64,000 nucleotides of DNA from Pycnopodia helianthoides (Eukaryota; Echinodermata; Asteroidea; Forcipulatida; Asteriidae): the NCBI GenBank assembly GCA_032158295.1, contig CM063261.1:1984001-2048000 (forward strand), read 5' to 3'. Shown here one piece after another: positions 1 to 12,829 of this stretch (position 1 is its first letter; the number at the start of each line of letters is the position of its first letter). The position numbers were made by a program, and so were the translations under genes. Under the pieces are notes generated by a model that worked only from the letters and a program-made list of their open reading frames with translations, was not told where the DNA came from and searched no databases.

Positions 1-3000
1 CATACATATTTGAAAAAAAGACTTCCTTGGGGAGCAAATCCTTCTTACGTACCTGGAGGAATCGATGCTGGCCGAACTGATGAGGGGGGGGGGGGGATTA
101 CAGAAATCCGGTAGCAGAGAGATTATGGAATGAACGAGAAAATGAGTTTTGAACCGACGGAAACAAAACCCTGGGCTGAAGCAGTACAGTACAGCATACT
201 GTACTCTGAAATTGTTGTCAGTGTCAATTAAACAACGTATTTTTGATGAGGGTTTTAGACAATGGAGCACTTAGTGTCCAGGTACTCTGCTTTTGATAAA
301 GACCCTTTTTGATCCATCACTTCCATTGCATTTTTTAGTTTTTCATAAAAAAAACCAATGTAAATATTATCATTTTACTTTGTAATGTCACCAAATCCAA
401 CAGTGTGAGCACAAACAACAGGAAATGATGTACAGTATATCTGTGAAGCAGCGAACAACAGTTATTAGATGTCGGACGTAAAAAATCCCAACGGAAACAA
501 GGAATGGAAACAAACGAACCAGCGTGTCCAAGTCAAGTTTCCGATGATGATGCGATGTCCTCAAACCCTCAAAGAAATCACTACGGGGGGATCGTCATGA
601 CCCCCTCGATAATCCGGTTCAAAGATTGTACAAGAAATTCTGCCACAGGCGGTCCATGTTAAATGAGACAAGGCAGTCTCCTAAGATGTCCCTCTCGACA
701 AGAACCAAGCAACTGAAAACAAAGTACGCTACATCAGAATCCTAAAAGGACTCTCTCTCTCCACTTCACGCGATTACCTTGGAAACTGTAATCCTGGGCC
801 AAGAAAATGCATGAGTATTCCACACGCAAAGAGTCGTACGACAATTCCACTTCTCATGGGGATACCACAATGCATTATTCACTAATTTCATAATCTACGT
901 GGATAATTTTTCAAAAGTCCTTTTCTGATCTGCACGACAAACAGTGCATCGTTACCCACAAGGGAGAGAGAGAAGTCCATTTGTATGATGAGGTTTTTTC
1001 GGTCATCTTCCAGAATTTCCATGAAGTCATGTCTGCCGTCCGAATCGCCGAGAGAGCACTTGAAATTGCCATGCCTCACCTTTTCTTACGTAAATCACGA
1101 CAACAAAAAGGAGCTTTGAAAACCTTCGCAGAAAAATATTATCAGCAGCAATTACTCTCCAACATGAACTTCATTTTCAACGATGCCTCATCAGCATTTC
1201 AATGAATACACTCATAGCACTTGGATTCCACCTGATATTTCTGTCTGCTTTGTCTATTTGGATGTTAATCTCCACTGTTGATGAGATACATTCAAACCTT
1301 CATCTAGCCGCAACCGGCCAAAACCATTCTTAAGATGTCGTAGATAAATCATTCAAAATTCTATGAACACGCTCCAGGAATTAAGAATCAACGATCTTCA
1401 GAAGACATTTTATCGGTGTAACCTTTCGGTGATGATTAGCAAACGCCGGCGATAGGCGACATCAAAATATCAACGCTAATTCACCAAGATGAAAAATTTA
1501 CTCCCGTCGTCGTTGGACTTTTAATGCATGGCTTGAATTTCAATGAGACAATACTCTCCATGCCCCTTGTTTGTTCCTTCATGCCACCATACAGTGCTTA
1601 TCAATATTAAGTTTGAATATAAATCTCAATTTATTCTGTGGTGCAACTTTTTTCAACTGAGAAAAAAAAATGCCGCCGGCAAGTACGACATTTTATAGCC
1701 CATTTAAAAAAAAATAAACCACAAAAAAACAGATGCAGCAATTCTTGATGTTAAGTTGCACCAGGGCATCGCTTCCAATCATCCCTGGTGAAGTCACCTG
1801 CCTCTGTTTAGTCCGGCGACTCAATGTCAACTCAATTTCATCCCCAGGGCCTCTTTGATCATGAAGGGAGACAAGGTTGACAATTATCTATTTTCCGCAG
1901 CGGAGACAAAAAAGCTTTATAAATGTGCGATACTTTGTTACAAAATGGAAACTTAATCCCGCACGCTTTTTCTCCCTAACATTACGCACCTGTTGGAGAA
2001 CCGGTCACCGAGACCGACTATCTTTTTTTGAAGATGAACAGAAAATCAAAGAATTGTCTCCGTCTTTTCATTAACACTCACGCCACCGTGCCACCGCCAA
2101 CACTACACATGTACATCCAATGAAGCACCGACTCCAATCATTCTCAGCCAGTTATTAATTTTCCGCGAGTTATTCTCACGTTTTATAAACATACTCCATC
2201 ATGGAGAACACACAGAGTTTTTAATCCGAGGGGAAATCAAGTCCCGTGTCCGGCTCTCTGCTGGAGACGAGATCCTCTAACTCTCCCCCTCTGATGCAAA
2301 ACAAGACCCGCGAATCACCGCCAATGACATGATGGCAGCCGCCCCAAAATGGAAAGACTGTTAAACCCTCTTGAAAGATCAGGCTGCCGATCTCAAGGGA
2401 GAAACCTTGTCCTTAAATAGTAGACCCAGACAAGGGGAGTTCTAAAAGCCTTCACCACACGATTAGATGTTAACACTGAAGATCCCTCCGAGCTCCTTAT
2501 ATCATGAAAAAAGAAAGGAAAACAAGAATAATATCTGGCAAACCCGGCCGGGCCGAGACTCCACACTGGTATCTAAATAATTTGTCCCCCGCTTTATTTT
2601 GTGTGTTTCGAGCCCCAAAGCGAGAGCACGAACTACCTCCGAGGGGGAAGTTATTATCGAGCGGCCGGGAACCGTGTACACGCGACGGAGCTCGGATTAA
2701 TTAAACCCTCGCGGGAATGGGTCACACGGGTCTGCATCGTTGTTAAGACATCTTGAAGTGATGGTACATAACTCTTGAAGTTTTAATCACTGGAATGCAT
2801 GTAACACGGAGCGTTGCCTCGGATCAGCGCCATGGAGATTCGCAACTACTGACAACAACGAGGCACTCCAAAAGCACACTGACACAGCTTTCACTCTGGG
2901 ATGTTTGTCTAGATTCAACCGGATAAATACTCAACTTACACCACGGGATGATGTCGTCGATATTAGTTTTTCTCAAATGGCACTCTTTGACAAGAATTGA

Positions 3001-3130
3001 AGCTTTGAATAGCAGTAAGCATGGAAAAGAGATTGGATTTTTACTGGGACGACAATAATATCAGTAATCTCTCAGCAGGAGCAACTTCTGATAAAATCTC
3101 CACTTTAAAAATATTCAAGTATAACTTCAG
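1..3130. other. Unique non-coding sequence
   Basis: No exon or clear repeat is supported. The stretch holds a G run at 84-96 and a GC- and CpG-richer patch at about 2530-2720. Short open frames here show no family resemblance. It could be intron or intergenic DNA with regulatory content. Confidence 0.5.
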
Positions 3131-3600
3131 ACATGCCAGGAGCACTAGTGCTGCCAACATAACCAATGATGCACAGTGTATCTTGTCTCGATTCAAGGAA
3201 GTAGGCAACCCAAATGCAGCAGCGTTAGTAACATCATACATAAATAGGCATAGCTTCCATGCCCAATGTGCACTGCCTTGGCGTCCTTCAGAAACCCAAA
3301 CAAAAATCCACCACTTTCCTCAATGACCAATGACGCCACACACTGTACATTATCTTGATTCAAAGACAGTAGGTAAACACGTAGCAGTAGCGTTGCCAAC
3401 ATCACACTGTAAACATTGACAAGCCCTTGTTCACTGCATTAGTGTCCACCAAAAAAACAAACAAAAATCCACTGATCTCCTCACAGGATATGACCAAAGC
3501 TACACACTGTACATTTGTACCTTATCTTGATTCAAAGACAGTAGGCAAACCAAGCATCAAACCTTTAAGCATCAAGACTCTGGTCACTGCCTCGGTTCTT
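3130..3600 (+). repeat. Degenerate tandem repeat, unit about 160-180 bp, three copies
   Basis: The block ACACACTGTACATT...ATCTTGATTCAAAGACAGTA...GGTAAACC recurs at about 3160, 3335 and 3500. The second and third copies are closest. Short open frames in it (3021-3326, 3427-3648) are judged by-products of the repeat. Confidence 0.6.
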
Positions 3601-4591
3601 TCTCTTCAAAAACAACCCAACAAAAAATTGCCTGAGCTTCCTGTGTAAACTAAACACCCACAATTTCCTACCAGGAGTGCCCTCTATCAGAGGAAGATGA
3701 CCAACCCGCATCAAGAATGAAGTTCAAGACGTCCACCAAGTTGTATCACCCCTTTAAGGCCTTTAAGCGTCTTATCCATGACATGCTCTCCTCAAGAGTA
3801 AAGACTCAAGAGTAAAGACGATGCTTTCTAAGTACACATACATTGAATCCCCCCTATATTCAAGGTCCTCCATTATATCTCGATTCCATTGTTGGATGAT
3901 GACTCCCAGGCCATTGCCACTGCTCACACAATGGACTGTGTCAATATCAATCTTCCATTTAATCAAGTCCTTCTCTGGTTATGCAGGATTGATGACTGAT
4001 AAATGCATACAGAGAGCTCTTTCATGTCAGTTTCCCTTTGGAACTCCTTGGCATTGTGAAATGAGCTTCCACCGTGGGCCACCGATCGAAAATTGACATT
4101 AAACAAATACCAATATACATGTACATCGTATGTAAAAACCTTTCACATGGCTTTAAAAAAGTATCATTCAGTGATTATAAAACAAGGCTTGTACCACACA
4201 AATCTTTTACAAAACCGAGGGCACCAGACCACCAGCTGAAAAAGGATTTTGCAGTGTAAAAAAAAAAAAAAAACTCCTGCAAAATGGTATCCTCCAAACA
4301 CAGCATTTACATGGAATGCCTGTTTAAAATAGCACAATCATCGTCGCCTAAACCAATCTTTGATGCACGTTTGGACATTACAAACCCAATGGCGCAGTGA
4401 TATGACATTTCCGCACGGACCCTCTCAAGTGTGCGATACGAAGTTGTTACAAAATCGAGATATGACAATTTAACACAGACTCAAGAATTTTAGAAATAAT
4501 AGAATATTCAAGGGACCATTCAGGATTATCAAAGTTTTGAAACATCCTTTTCGTTTCAAAACTGTTTTGCCACACAAAGAAAAATTGACTA
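3601..4591. other. Non-coding, no feature recognised
   Basis: Contains a poly(A) run at about 4257-4272 and otherwise unique AT-rich sequence. No exon seen. Confidence 0.5.
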
Positions 4592-4650
4592 TTTGAACCT
4601 GCGACCTCCGGATTAGCGTTGCTGGCGTTCTACCAACTGAGCCATCCAGC
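4592..4650 (-). repeat. tRNA-derived SINE fragment
   Basis: On the minus strand the sequence reads GGATGGCTCAGTTGGTAGAA (A box) and ends in CGCAGGTTCAAAT (B box), with AATCCGGAGG between. The acceptor stem does not close, so this is a tRNA-derived repeat and not a tRNA gene. It shares its core with copies at 28431 and 48719. Confidence 0.75.
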
Positions 4651-5039
4651 AAAAGAGATACACACATTTTGGAGCTTAAAAGCTCAGGGTTTTCATTCTA
4701 TCCCGAATCTATAACCATCAACCTGATGAAATTCCCCCCAGAAACTACGAGTAACAAACGCGAGAAGTTTAACTCTTGTAAAATCATCGATCTCGTGGGC
4801 CTCCGCTTGCAGAGAGAGAGAAAGAATCCCTCTGAGAAACAACAACAACTTGCAGGTGAAAGCTCTTTATTATCGTCCTCTGAAAATCAATGACCTGCTC
4901 AGATTTCTGCAAGATGAGCAAATCGCTCGCCATTCAATCTCCTTCGAACTCCTCAAAAAAAAAAATATTTTCAAGAGGTTTATTAATAGAGTGCTTTAAT
5001 TACACAGACAAAAAGGTGAATAACTTATCTGAGATTGTG

Positions 5040-5310
5040 CTTGAGAGCGTTAATGACCGGTCATTACCATGATTAACCAATAAAGACTGGTAGTTAATGA
5101 CTGGTCTTTTGGTCATCGATGACTGAACAAATCGTCTTGTGGAGTATTTAGTTTTTTAATCAAATTTGGTTGCGACTGTCTGCAAGGCTTTTAAGTGACC
5201 AGTCATTATATCGATCGGCCATTAAAGCCTGGTTGTTAATGACTGGTGTTTCAGTCACTAGGGACCAATTCTTAATGGCTGGTCTTTTTGGAGACTAATG
5301 TTTTTAATTA
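5040..5310 (+). repeat. Two-copy degenerate direct repeat (unit about 143 bp)
   Basis: ACCGGTCATTACC...GTTAATGACTGGTCTTTT at 5056 recurs as ACCAGTCATTATA...GTTAATGACTGGTGTTT at 5199. Both copies also contain self-complementary GACTGGT/ACCAGTC pieces, so they may come from a foldback element. Confidence 0.5.
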
Positions 5311-7070
5311 ATCTTGGTTACAAGTGATTGTGTGGACATTGGATAATGACTACGTATTACAGACCAATCAATAAGTCCTAATCATGAATACCAAATCACA
5401 GTTGCTTACTTTTATTGCTGCAATCGATATGGCCTTAAATATAAATGTTCACAAAATCCCTGAAAAAAACAATCAGCTTTCACTCAAACGATCACAGAAT
5501 TCAATGACATTTTCACAGGTTAGTTTTACCATGTGTTTACTGAAATCAAGTAGTCACAAACGAAATTTGCTCTTCCAAAAAATAATGAAACTTTCCCTTT
5601 AAGCAAAGAAGGTCTCAACCATGACTTTATCTTCAAGAGACTACAGTGTACATGTAGCTCAAAAATATTGAACAATCCATAAAATTGCCATAAATTTAAC
5701 AGCATAAACCCAGCAGGTGAAATCAACATCTCACATTTCCAACCAACTCTCTTATTCCTTTATAATATTCCTAACGGTGAACTCAAAATAAGTCTCCATG
5801 ACACACGCTAACCACAAAAAGTGAGTGTGAATTTATAAAAAAGAAAATCTTTTAAGTTTCAATAAATTGAAAGCCAAACTCCTCCAGCAGGTGATTTTGG
5901 GATTGATAATTCCAGACAAACTGTATTTGAATTGCCTCGGAAATGGAGTAAAAATAACTTGCTATGACACATGGGCTGCTAAAAACGGTAGACGTTTTCT
6001 GTTTAACTTTTTATAGAAAGTGAAGCTGGCTATATTTTGTTCACAGGGTTAAAGAAGGAGGACCTTAAGGGTGTGAGGGATGCGGGATTTATACATCTCT
6101 GAAATGGATGGTTTTGTATATAAACATTTCCAGCCATCTTGATTTTCTCCCATTCAGATCAATACAACCAAACAGAGGCTGGGAGGGTAAAATAGACTGG
6201 CTCCTGTTTGGTGTAACGTGTAGCAGTATCAATTAAATCCTAGTAGATACAGGGAACATGGGAAGATTAAGGAATCTTGAGTGATCTTTGATGAATAAAA
6301 CTGCTAAGCGGATACGTTACCAATGACAAATCCCTGAATAAACTACACGTGACTGGTTTCCCAGCTATTTCAAGCTTAGCAATTAAGTTTATCAACCAAA
6401 TTTTGTTCTGCTTAAATTTAAATGCTCCACGAAATCAGGTGCCAGAATTTCTCCTACTTCCCTGAAACTAGATCTGTGTATTTTATATTAGTGCATCTCC
6501 CTCCAAAAGTCCAAGGCTTATTTTTTACCCGCAAGCGTTTTCCATCCTACTCAATTTATTCCCGTCCAAGATAAGTTACGGACAGGGACAAAAATTAAAT
6601 CAAATAAAATGAGCAAAAGAATTCAAGTATGGGTGAAATCAACTGGTTTTCCCCGCAGCTGTGAAATTGACAACCGTGGCGAGGACAGAACATTTCGGAT
6701 GGGATACCATGGCAACCGTACACATGATTTGATTTAGAAATGATGCCAACTCACTGACCGGGTGAAGTGTTCATTTTGGGCATGCATGCAACAAGATAAC
6801 CGTCAAACCGTGAACATTGGCAGAATATTAACAAACTAAAGGCAAACTCTCTTTGAGATTCAGAAATTCTAAATGTTACAACTACCTGAGACAGTTTTGA
6901 AGAAATTAGCAACAACAACAAAACTAGCATCATAAGTAAACCAAACCATGATTTTTTCATCACATGTTTAGCAGTAAGCCAAAGTTTCTGATCAATGTAA
7001 CTGACAATTCAGAGCTAAACACCTTAATCTAGAGGAGATTTTCTTAGAAGTTGAACTCTGGCTTCCTAAG
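5311..7070. other. Non-coding, no feature recognised
   Basis: AT-rich unique sequence without exon-like frames or clear repeats. Confidence 0.45.
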
Positions 7071-7120
7071 TTAAAGGTTTCAGCTGAATAAAGTGTCTAC
7101 TTGCTGAGAAAATGGCAAAA
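7070..7120 (+). repeat. Short dispersed repeat shared with 57370-57420
   Basis: TTTCAGCTGAATAAAGTGTC followed by TACTTGCTGAGAAAA here is nearly identical to the sequence at about 57386-57420. The shared block is about 35 bp; flanks differ. Confidence 0.6.
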
Positions 7121-7178
7121 AAAATGTATATACCACAAGAACTTTGAATCTATCCTTGTTTTTAGAAGTGAATACATC

Positions 7179-7445
7179 TCTGGCCACAGCATTCGCAAAC
7201 GGACACCAACTCTCAGAAATCTGAGAAACGATTCATGCATGAATTGTTTTCTTTTTCAGATTCAAATGTTTCTGGGTGAAAATCATCCAAACTATATTAT
7301 GTCGATGGGAATCCTTTCTCAAACATGTCAAAATAGTTTATACTATCAACAGCTGCAGTGCTTCTCACCAAGTAAGTTTCTATGGTGATTAATATTTGGA
7401 GTATTTACCAACCTGTGACTCTACCTTTAGTGCTACTTAAAAGAC
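7179..7445 (+). repeat. Dispersed repeat (MITE-like), copy 1
   Basis: About 260 bp align with 11222-11480: ATCTCTGGCCACAGCATTCG, CGGACACCAACTCTCAGAAA, TTCATGCATGAATTGTTT, CACCAAGTAAGTTT. The right part (ACTATCAACAGCT, CACCAAGTAAG) also matches the MITE at 41010-41222, so this is an older relative of that family. Confidence 0.65.
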
Positions 7446-8502
7446 AAATCGCCTATCCGCCTTAGTTTTCTTATAATCTTATCCCATCCTGGTAATTGCT
7501 ATCAGATATTCTTTCCATCCAAAAATGGAAAATGCAACCAACTTGATTCGTTCTCAGAATTTACGTTTGTCATAAATCACTCTGGGACTGATTGACGACC
7601 AATTCCAATTTGAGCTTTAAAGAATTCTAGCATCAACTTAAAATCGATGAAATTTAAGCCGGGGATATATGCAAGTGTGATTTATCATTTAAATGCCTCT
7701 GGCTCGTTCAACATATTACATGAATATTCAACCCCAAATTCATTCAAACAATTTTACCCAGTCAGTTTCCCTAGTGGGGTATTATTTGGATATGAAACAA
7801 AGAGGAAAGAAAATGAAGAGACTTCCTGAATCCAACAATATCACTTTGCATATTTCAAATCAATATTCGTTAAAAATGCAAAAGAAGCAATGTAGCGGCA
7901 CAGACCTATCAATAAGACAAGATTTGTGGCATACACAGGAGAGTGAAACAACCAATAAACCAGGAATATTAAATTAAATTATATGTAAAATAATGGACAA
8001 ATACAAAGGAGCTTAGGACCGAAACAGTCTTCAGAGAAATGGCTAGCTGAAAACCAATTACGCCAGATCTGTAAAAGAAACCGAACGACTGAAAATCACA
8101 AACTGAAAAATTCACAATGGCTATAAAGACCACACCAGAATACAAGAACCATGGAAAGTCAATCCTCACAACTACAGCTGCATTTACAACCCAAAATTAG
8201 AAATCTCTAAAACGTTTTTAAACAAAAATGCTTATCTTCAAAGCAGAAAATTCATTGGCATCATAATATGACCAGAGCACCAAAATGACCTTAATCTGAG
8301 CAGAACATTTTAAAAAGCCAAATATACATTCAAACCATGGAATAGCCGAGTGAAAAAAAAATAGTTGATCAAAAATTTCTTTAAACTTTCTTTACAAAAA
8401 CTCACGTTGAAAATTTACTCTCCAGCACAGAATCAACTGAACTTACTGTCTCCTTAAGAACGCTTCAACATCAACATATACGAAACATCTCCTGTGGATT
8501 CT
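7446..8502. other. Non-coding, no feature recognised
   Basis: AT-rich unique sequence with short open frames only. No exon supported. Confidence 0.45.
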
Positions 8503-8665
8503 CTGCCAGGCCTGATACTTCATGGAAGTAACAGGCAATCGCCTCCATGACCCCTGGTCATTGCCTTGGTGCCCCTTGAAATGTTCCAGTAGAAATTGAC
8601 ATTTCCTTCATAAGAGGTGCCCTTTATAAGACCTTGCCCTTACGTTACAGGAACAAAGTATCAGG
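8503..8665 (+). repeat. Dispersed repeat family A copy (GGCCTGATACTT element)
   Basis: Starts CAGGCCTGATACTTCA, then GACCCCTGGTCATTGCCTTG, GAAATGTTCCAGTAGAAATT and GTGCCCTTTATAAGA, ending near GAACAAAGTATCAGG. Other copies are at 19858, 20912, 23098 (reverse) and 24448 (reverse). The ends carry inverted GGCCTGATACTT/AAGTATCAGG, suggesting a terminal inverted repeat element. Confidence 0.75.
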
Positions 8666-9079
8666 TCTGCTCGGTGATGAACCAAATCACGGCGTAGTCG
8701 TCCGCTGGAAAACTTGCCAAGAAACACAAAATCTTCACACACATATTTTAAAAATTCTCTCACCAGAATGCCGAGTAAAACCTCTAAACTTCAGATGTAA
8801 AAAAAAACTTACGCCAGTGGCTCAGAAAAGATTTCGCACCCAAATCATTTGAACACTTACACTACGTAAGCCGAATACAGCGACACAGTCCAGCTTTCTC
8901 CTGAGGACGATCGGAGCACACTGATCGAACCGTTGAGTTACCAAACCACTGATCTTCTCAGAACCACCACACCTCATAAAAAAAGATTTAATCAATTGGT
9001 GTCTCCGCAAACCTCACTTAATTGCGAAAGTTTCAAATCCTACTTGACACTTACACTACAAACGTAACATGGAAATCAC

Positions 9080-9850
9080 ACATAGGTGAATACTGTATCA
9101 CAACTCCTTACTAATATCCACAACAGAACAGGAAAAAAAAACATCTTATTTACATCGGGGGTGAAAATGAACACATCATGTGAACACTATGAAATGCAAG
9201 GGCTGTGCACAACAAACGGCCATCATTGGGCACCATCGCAGTATGTGGAAACACGCCCCGTACATCCCGGTGATGAAGCGATATCGGGGAAAACAGTCAC
9301 ATTTCACACCTCCTGAGACACAACGTTCCGTTGATGATGCTGTCCCGATGATGATAACGCCGGACCATGACTTTATCACCTCTTCATTCAATAAATCTCC
9401 AGTTTACACAGCGGCGGCGGCGACTCAAGGAAGATATATGCCGCGCTAGAGGGGTAGGAAACTGCCCACTGCTTTTAACGCTGCCACAGACGGCTCTGAG
9501 GATTGTCAGTCCCCCACCACCTGATGATGATGATTTTCCCAAACATAGAACTACGAGTCCGATCTCATTAGGCCTGTAGGGGGTTTTGATGGGGCAGTGA
9601 TGCACACACACACACACACACACCCACACGCACGCACCCAAATCAGCGGATACTCTGCCGTAGTAGGGGAGGAAAAGCAAACAAGTGTCATCTCCTCGAT
9701 GGTGTGTAGTGATGAGGAGGACAGTTGTGCATCACCTCGGCTGGAATACAAACACGAACACCGCGGACGTGTGTTCGGCTGTGCAGACTCGGAATATTTG
9801 CCCTGGTTTTCAATTACATTTGGATGGCTGCATTGTAATGGCATGCAATG
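9080..9850. other. Unique CpG-rich block of unknown role
   Basis: Higher GC than the surroundings, several overlapping open frames on both strands (e.g. 9180-9449 plus, 9384-9680 minus), none resembling a known family. A (CA)n microsatellite sits at 9602-9624. It might be a 5' exon, a promoter or a regulatory block. Confidence 0.35.
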
Positions 9851-9939
9851 CAGTAAAAATTATCTTTACCAATTATATGCCTATGGGCAACCAGTTGCTC
9901 AAACTCTAGGGTGCATTTATCAAAAAAATCACAACATTC

Positions 9940-10080
9940 CCTAAGCACAGATAAACTGCGGTTGGCAGAACTGGGAACCTTACCAGTCAAACTACCTTGT
10001 AATGTGCATTGTATGTGACTGGTTCCCTGCTAATGTAGATATTTGCTAAGCACGTTTTCTCATGTTGGGCTTAAGTTGCT
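9940..10080 (+). repeat. Dispersed repeat family D copy (CTAAGCA / GTTACCAG element)
   Basis: The pattern CTAAGCAC...ACCTTACCAGTC...TGTAATGTGCATTGTATG...TGACTGGTTCCCTGCTAAT...TTGCTAAGCAC is shared with 16925, 26318, 26525 and 39300 and, in reverse, with 49735 and 54000. Confidence 0.65.
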
Positions 10081-10371
10081 TGTGTTTGAATCAGACTATT
10101 AGCTTGGTGTTTATCCATTACCATAAAAAACAACATGTTTTTGATAAACAGCCTTAAAATATAAATTGAAGACGAAAAAATTACAAACAACAATTAACTT
10201 CAAATCTCAACTCCGACAAATTCCAATCCATCACAGCATTTAACTGAAAAAGTTCTGCACTAAATCCACTGAAAGGTATATTTATATCGAGGTATAAGGT
10301 CTGTTTAACATATAAATGAGCAGAGAATTAAATTTGATCTTAACCCTAACAGACTTGACCCTTGGGTAGAC

Positions 10372-10745
10372 ATACTGCCCAAATCCTTCGATATCCTTCA
10401 GATTAAAGTCGTCATAAACCTAAAGTGCCCAAATCCTTTGATATCCTTCAACTTATTGTAAGTATACATATTAGCCCAAATCCTTCAAAATCCTTTAGAG
10501 ACAGAAGTTAGGGAGTCAAAAAAGCCCAAAACCTTCAGAATCCTATTTTGGCTAAGCTGCATAATACCTAAAACCTTCAAAATCCTCCTATGTAAAAACA
10601 GCCCGATAGCCCAAGTCCTGCGAAATCCTACCCTAACAAAAACTCATTTCAGCCCAAACCCTTCAAAATCCTCCTGTGTTGCAGATCCCTAATAGCCCAA
10701 ATCCTTCGCAATCCTGCACTTTGGCAATGAGGATATTGTAGGACT
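10372..10745 (+). repeat. Degenerate minisatellite, unit about 45 bp
   Basis: The core AGCCCAAATCCTTCRAAATC recurs eight or more times, at about 10378, 10427, 10474, 10524, 10566, 10608, 10650 and 10697, with variable spacers. An inverted remnant, GGACTTGGGTTCTTTAGGGT, closes the array. Confidence 0.75.
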
Positions 10746-11221
10746 TGGGTTCTTTAGGGTTAATGTGAACAACAAGTGTGGACTTCAATATATGCGTGTT
10801 ACTATAAAGAAAAAAGGTAATGAAAAAGTATGAAGAATTATAAAAGAAACGTTTAATTCAACCAAAATCTCTTGTAGCTGTTGAAAAAGAACAAGTCTCA
10901 ATATTTTATTCATGCCTTCTCAAAAAAAAAGAATGTTTTTCTTATCCAGATCCAATAAGCCTGTTCATTTCCACTCGAACTGCATTAATCATTATTCATC
11001 GACAGAAAGCTAGCAATCTCATGCGTACTTCACGATGAAGCCCCGCCTTCAAAGAAATGCTTTTCAAATATTCTGCGATAGTAGAAGAGTTGAGGTTGAA
11101 CAAAGCTATGTTAATCCAACTCTAAATTCCAGTTTTCTGAGAAAACAGCATAAGACTGACGCGATATTTACACATGAATGACGAATCAATCCATGTTTAG
11201 CGAGGTGACAGCGGGTACCAA

Positions 11222-11480
11222 CCATATCTCTGGCTGCAGCATTCACAAACGGACACCAACCCTCAGAAATCTGAGAAACGCTTCATGCATGAATTGTTTC
11301 TCAGATTCAAATGTCTTTGGGTTGAAAAAATTCCCAAATCATATTACTTCGAGGGGAATCCTTTCTCAAAATAGTTCATACTTAATTAACAGCAGCAGTG
11401 ATCTTCTCACCGAGTAAGTTTTTGTGGTCATTAATTGTTGGAGAACTTACCAATCTAATGACCCTACCTTTAATAACTAC
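11222..11480 (+). repeat. Dispersed repeat (MITE-like), copy 2
   Basis: Close relative of 7179-7445: CATTCACAAACGGACACC, CTCAGAAATCTGAGAAACGC and TTCATGCATGAATTGTTT are shared. Confidence 0.65.
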
Positions 11481-12726
11481 TCAAATCTCAAATTGACTCA
11501 TTTCAGCCGAGTCTGTCATGAGTACCTGAGTGTTCTAGCATTTACTGGTGATAATTATAAACGCACCAAGTTGAGAGAGAGAGATAAGGCAGGAGGCAGT
11601 AAGGAGACAGAATTGTCTACAGTGCCAAGACGGAAAAGAAAAAACATTCCCACAGATAAAAGACCTTTATCAGGGTGTGGCCATCTTGTTTTTTCTCCAA
11701 TCCACATTATTGCAACTAACCTAAGGCTGAAAGGAGAAAATTAATAGTCTGCTCCTTTTTTGTGCGCACTGACTATTAGCATTCATGACTGTTGTTGGAT
11801 ACGGGGAACATGACCAAGATGATGGCAGCATGAATAAAGGTCTATGGCATTCAACAACCCATTAACCTTGAACATAAGGCCATCTTTCCCCGGTGACGGG
11901 CAACTCCATTAGAAAAATCAAATGTCAAAATAAACCTGCCGTGGTTTCCAAGGTAAACGCAAAAAGGCAACCTCCATTACCCTACTTAACTCCAATCATG
12001 CCAAAAGAGAAGCGGTCTATTCTCCTCAGTAAGGATTGACCCTCATCGTAAAAATTAAGTTTCAATAGAAATTTTTTTTTTCCACGAAGGCGAAGACCAG
12101 AGGCAACCGAGATATCTTCATAACCTCAGTCAAACTGAAGAAAAAAAGAGACAAGTTTCGTCTAGAAAGCCATTTCCATTAGCTAAATTAAGTTTTAGAG
12201 AGCATTTCTTTGGGGCACCCTTGCACAAACTCCGGCGGCTATGGAGGCGATTCCAACCCCAAGTAATACTTCATTGATTTCTCGATGGCATTTCAATATC
12301 GCAGAGGAACTTCTCCAGAAAAAAAAAATACACACACACACACACAAAACAAAACAAAACACCCATCGATGGCACTTAAAATTCTGCGCTGCAAATTCCC
12401 TCTGGTCTAAACCAACAGAATATCGTTTACCATTTTCCACCTTTTTGTTTTATCTTACTATACTAGTTTACATCTTCCTCCGGAACAAACGTAGTTCCCT
12501 GAAACGGGGAAGAAAAACAAACACTTGATATGGCATGGAAACACCCAGCCAGTCTCGCCTAGAATATTAATAATTCTGAAAAAAAAATTAAATTGATAAT
12601 CTTCGACTGCGGTGCAGTCCCTGAAGAGATGGTATACATCATTGGATTTCAGATGAGGAAAGCAATTCTTAACCTTTCGCTTTCAAAAAGTTAAAGGGAT
12701 ACTACATAATTGGCTCTGAAAAGAGT
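11481..12726. other. Non-coding, with a (CA)n microsatellite
   Basis: A short (AC)n tract lies at about 12329-12347 followed by AAAAC repeats. No exon or larger repeat recognised. Confidence 0.45.
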
Positions 12727-12829
12727 TTAAAGGTAAGGTCATAGATTGGTAAATACTACCATTCTCGATAATGTTTGCCTATAAATCAGCATTCCATTGC
12801 CAAAAACAAATCTATGACCATACCTTCAA
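12727..12829 (+). mobile_element. Short TTAA-ended MITE, about 103 bp
   Basis: Left end TTAAAGGTAAGGTCATAGAT and right end ATCTATGACCATACCTTCAA are inverted repeats with two or three mismatches. The A-T rich middle has no coding frame. Confidence 0.65.

Noticed and set aside
10372..10745. CRISPR array
   Set aside because: The repeats are degenerate and unevenly spaced, and the context is an animal genome.
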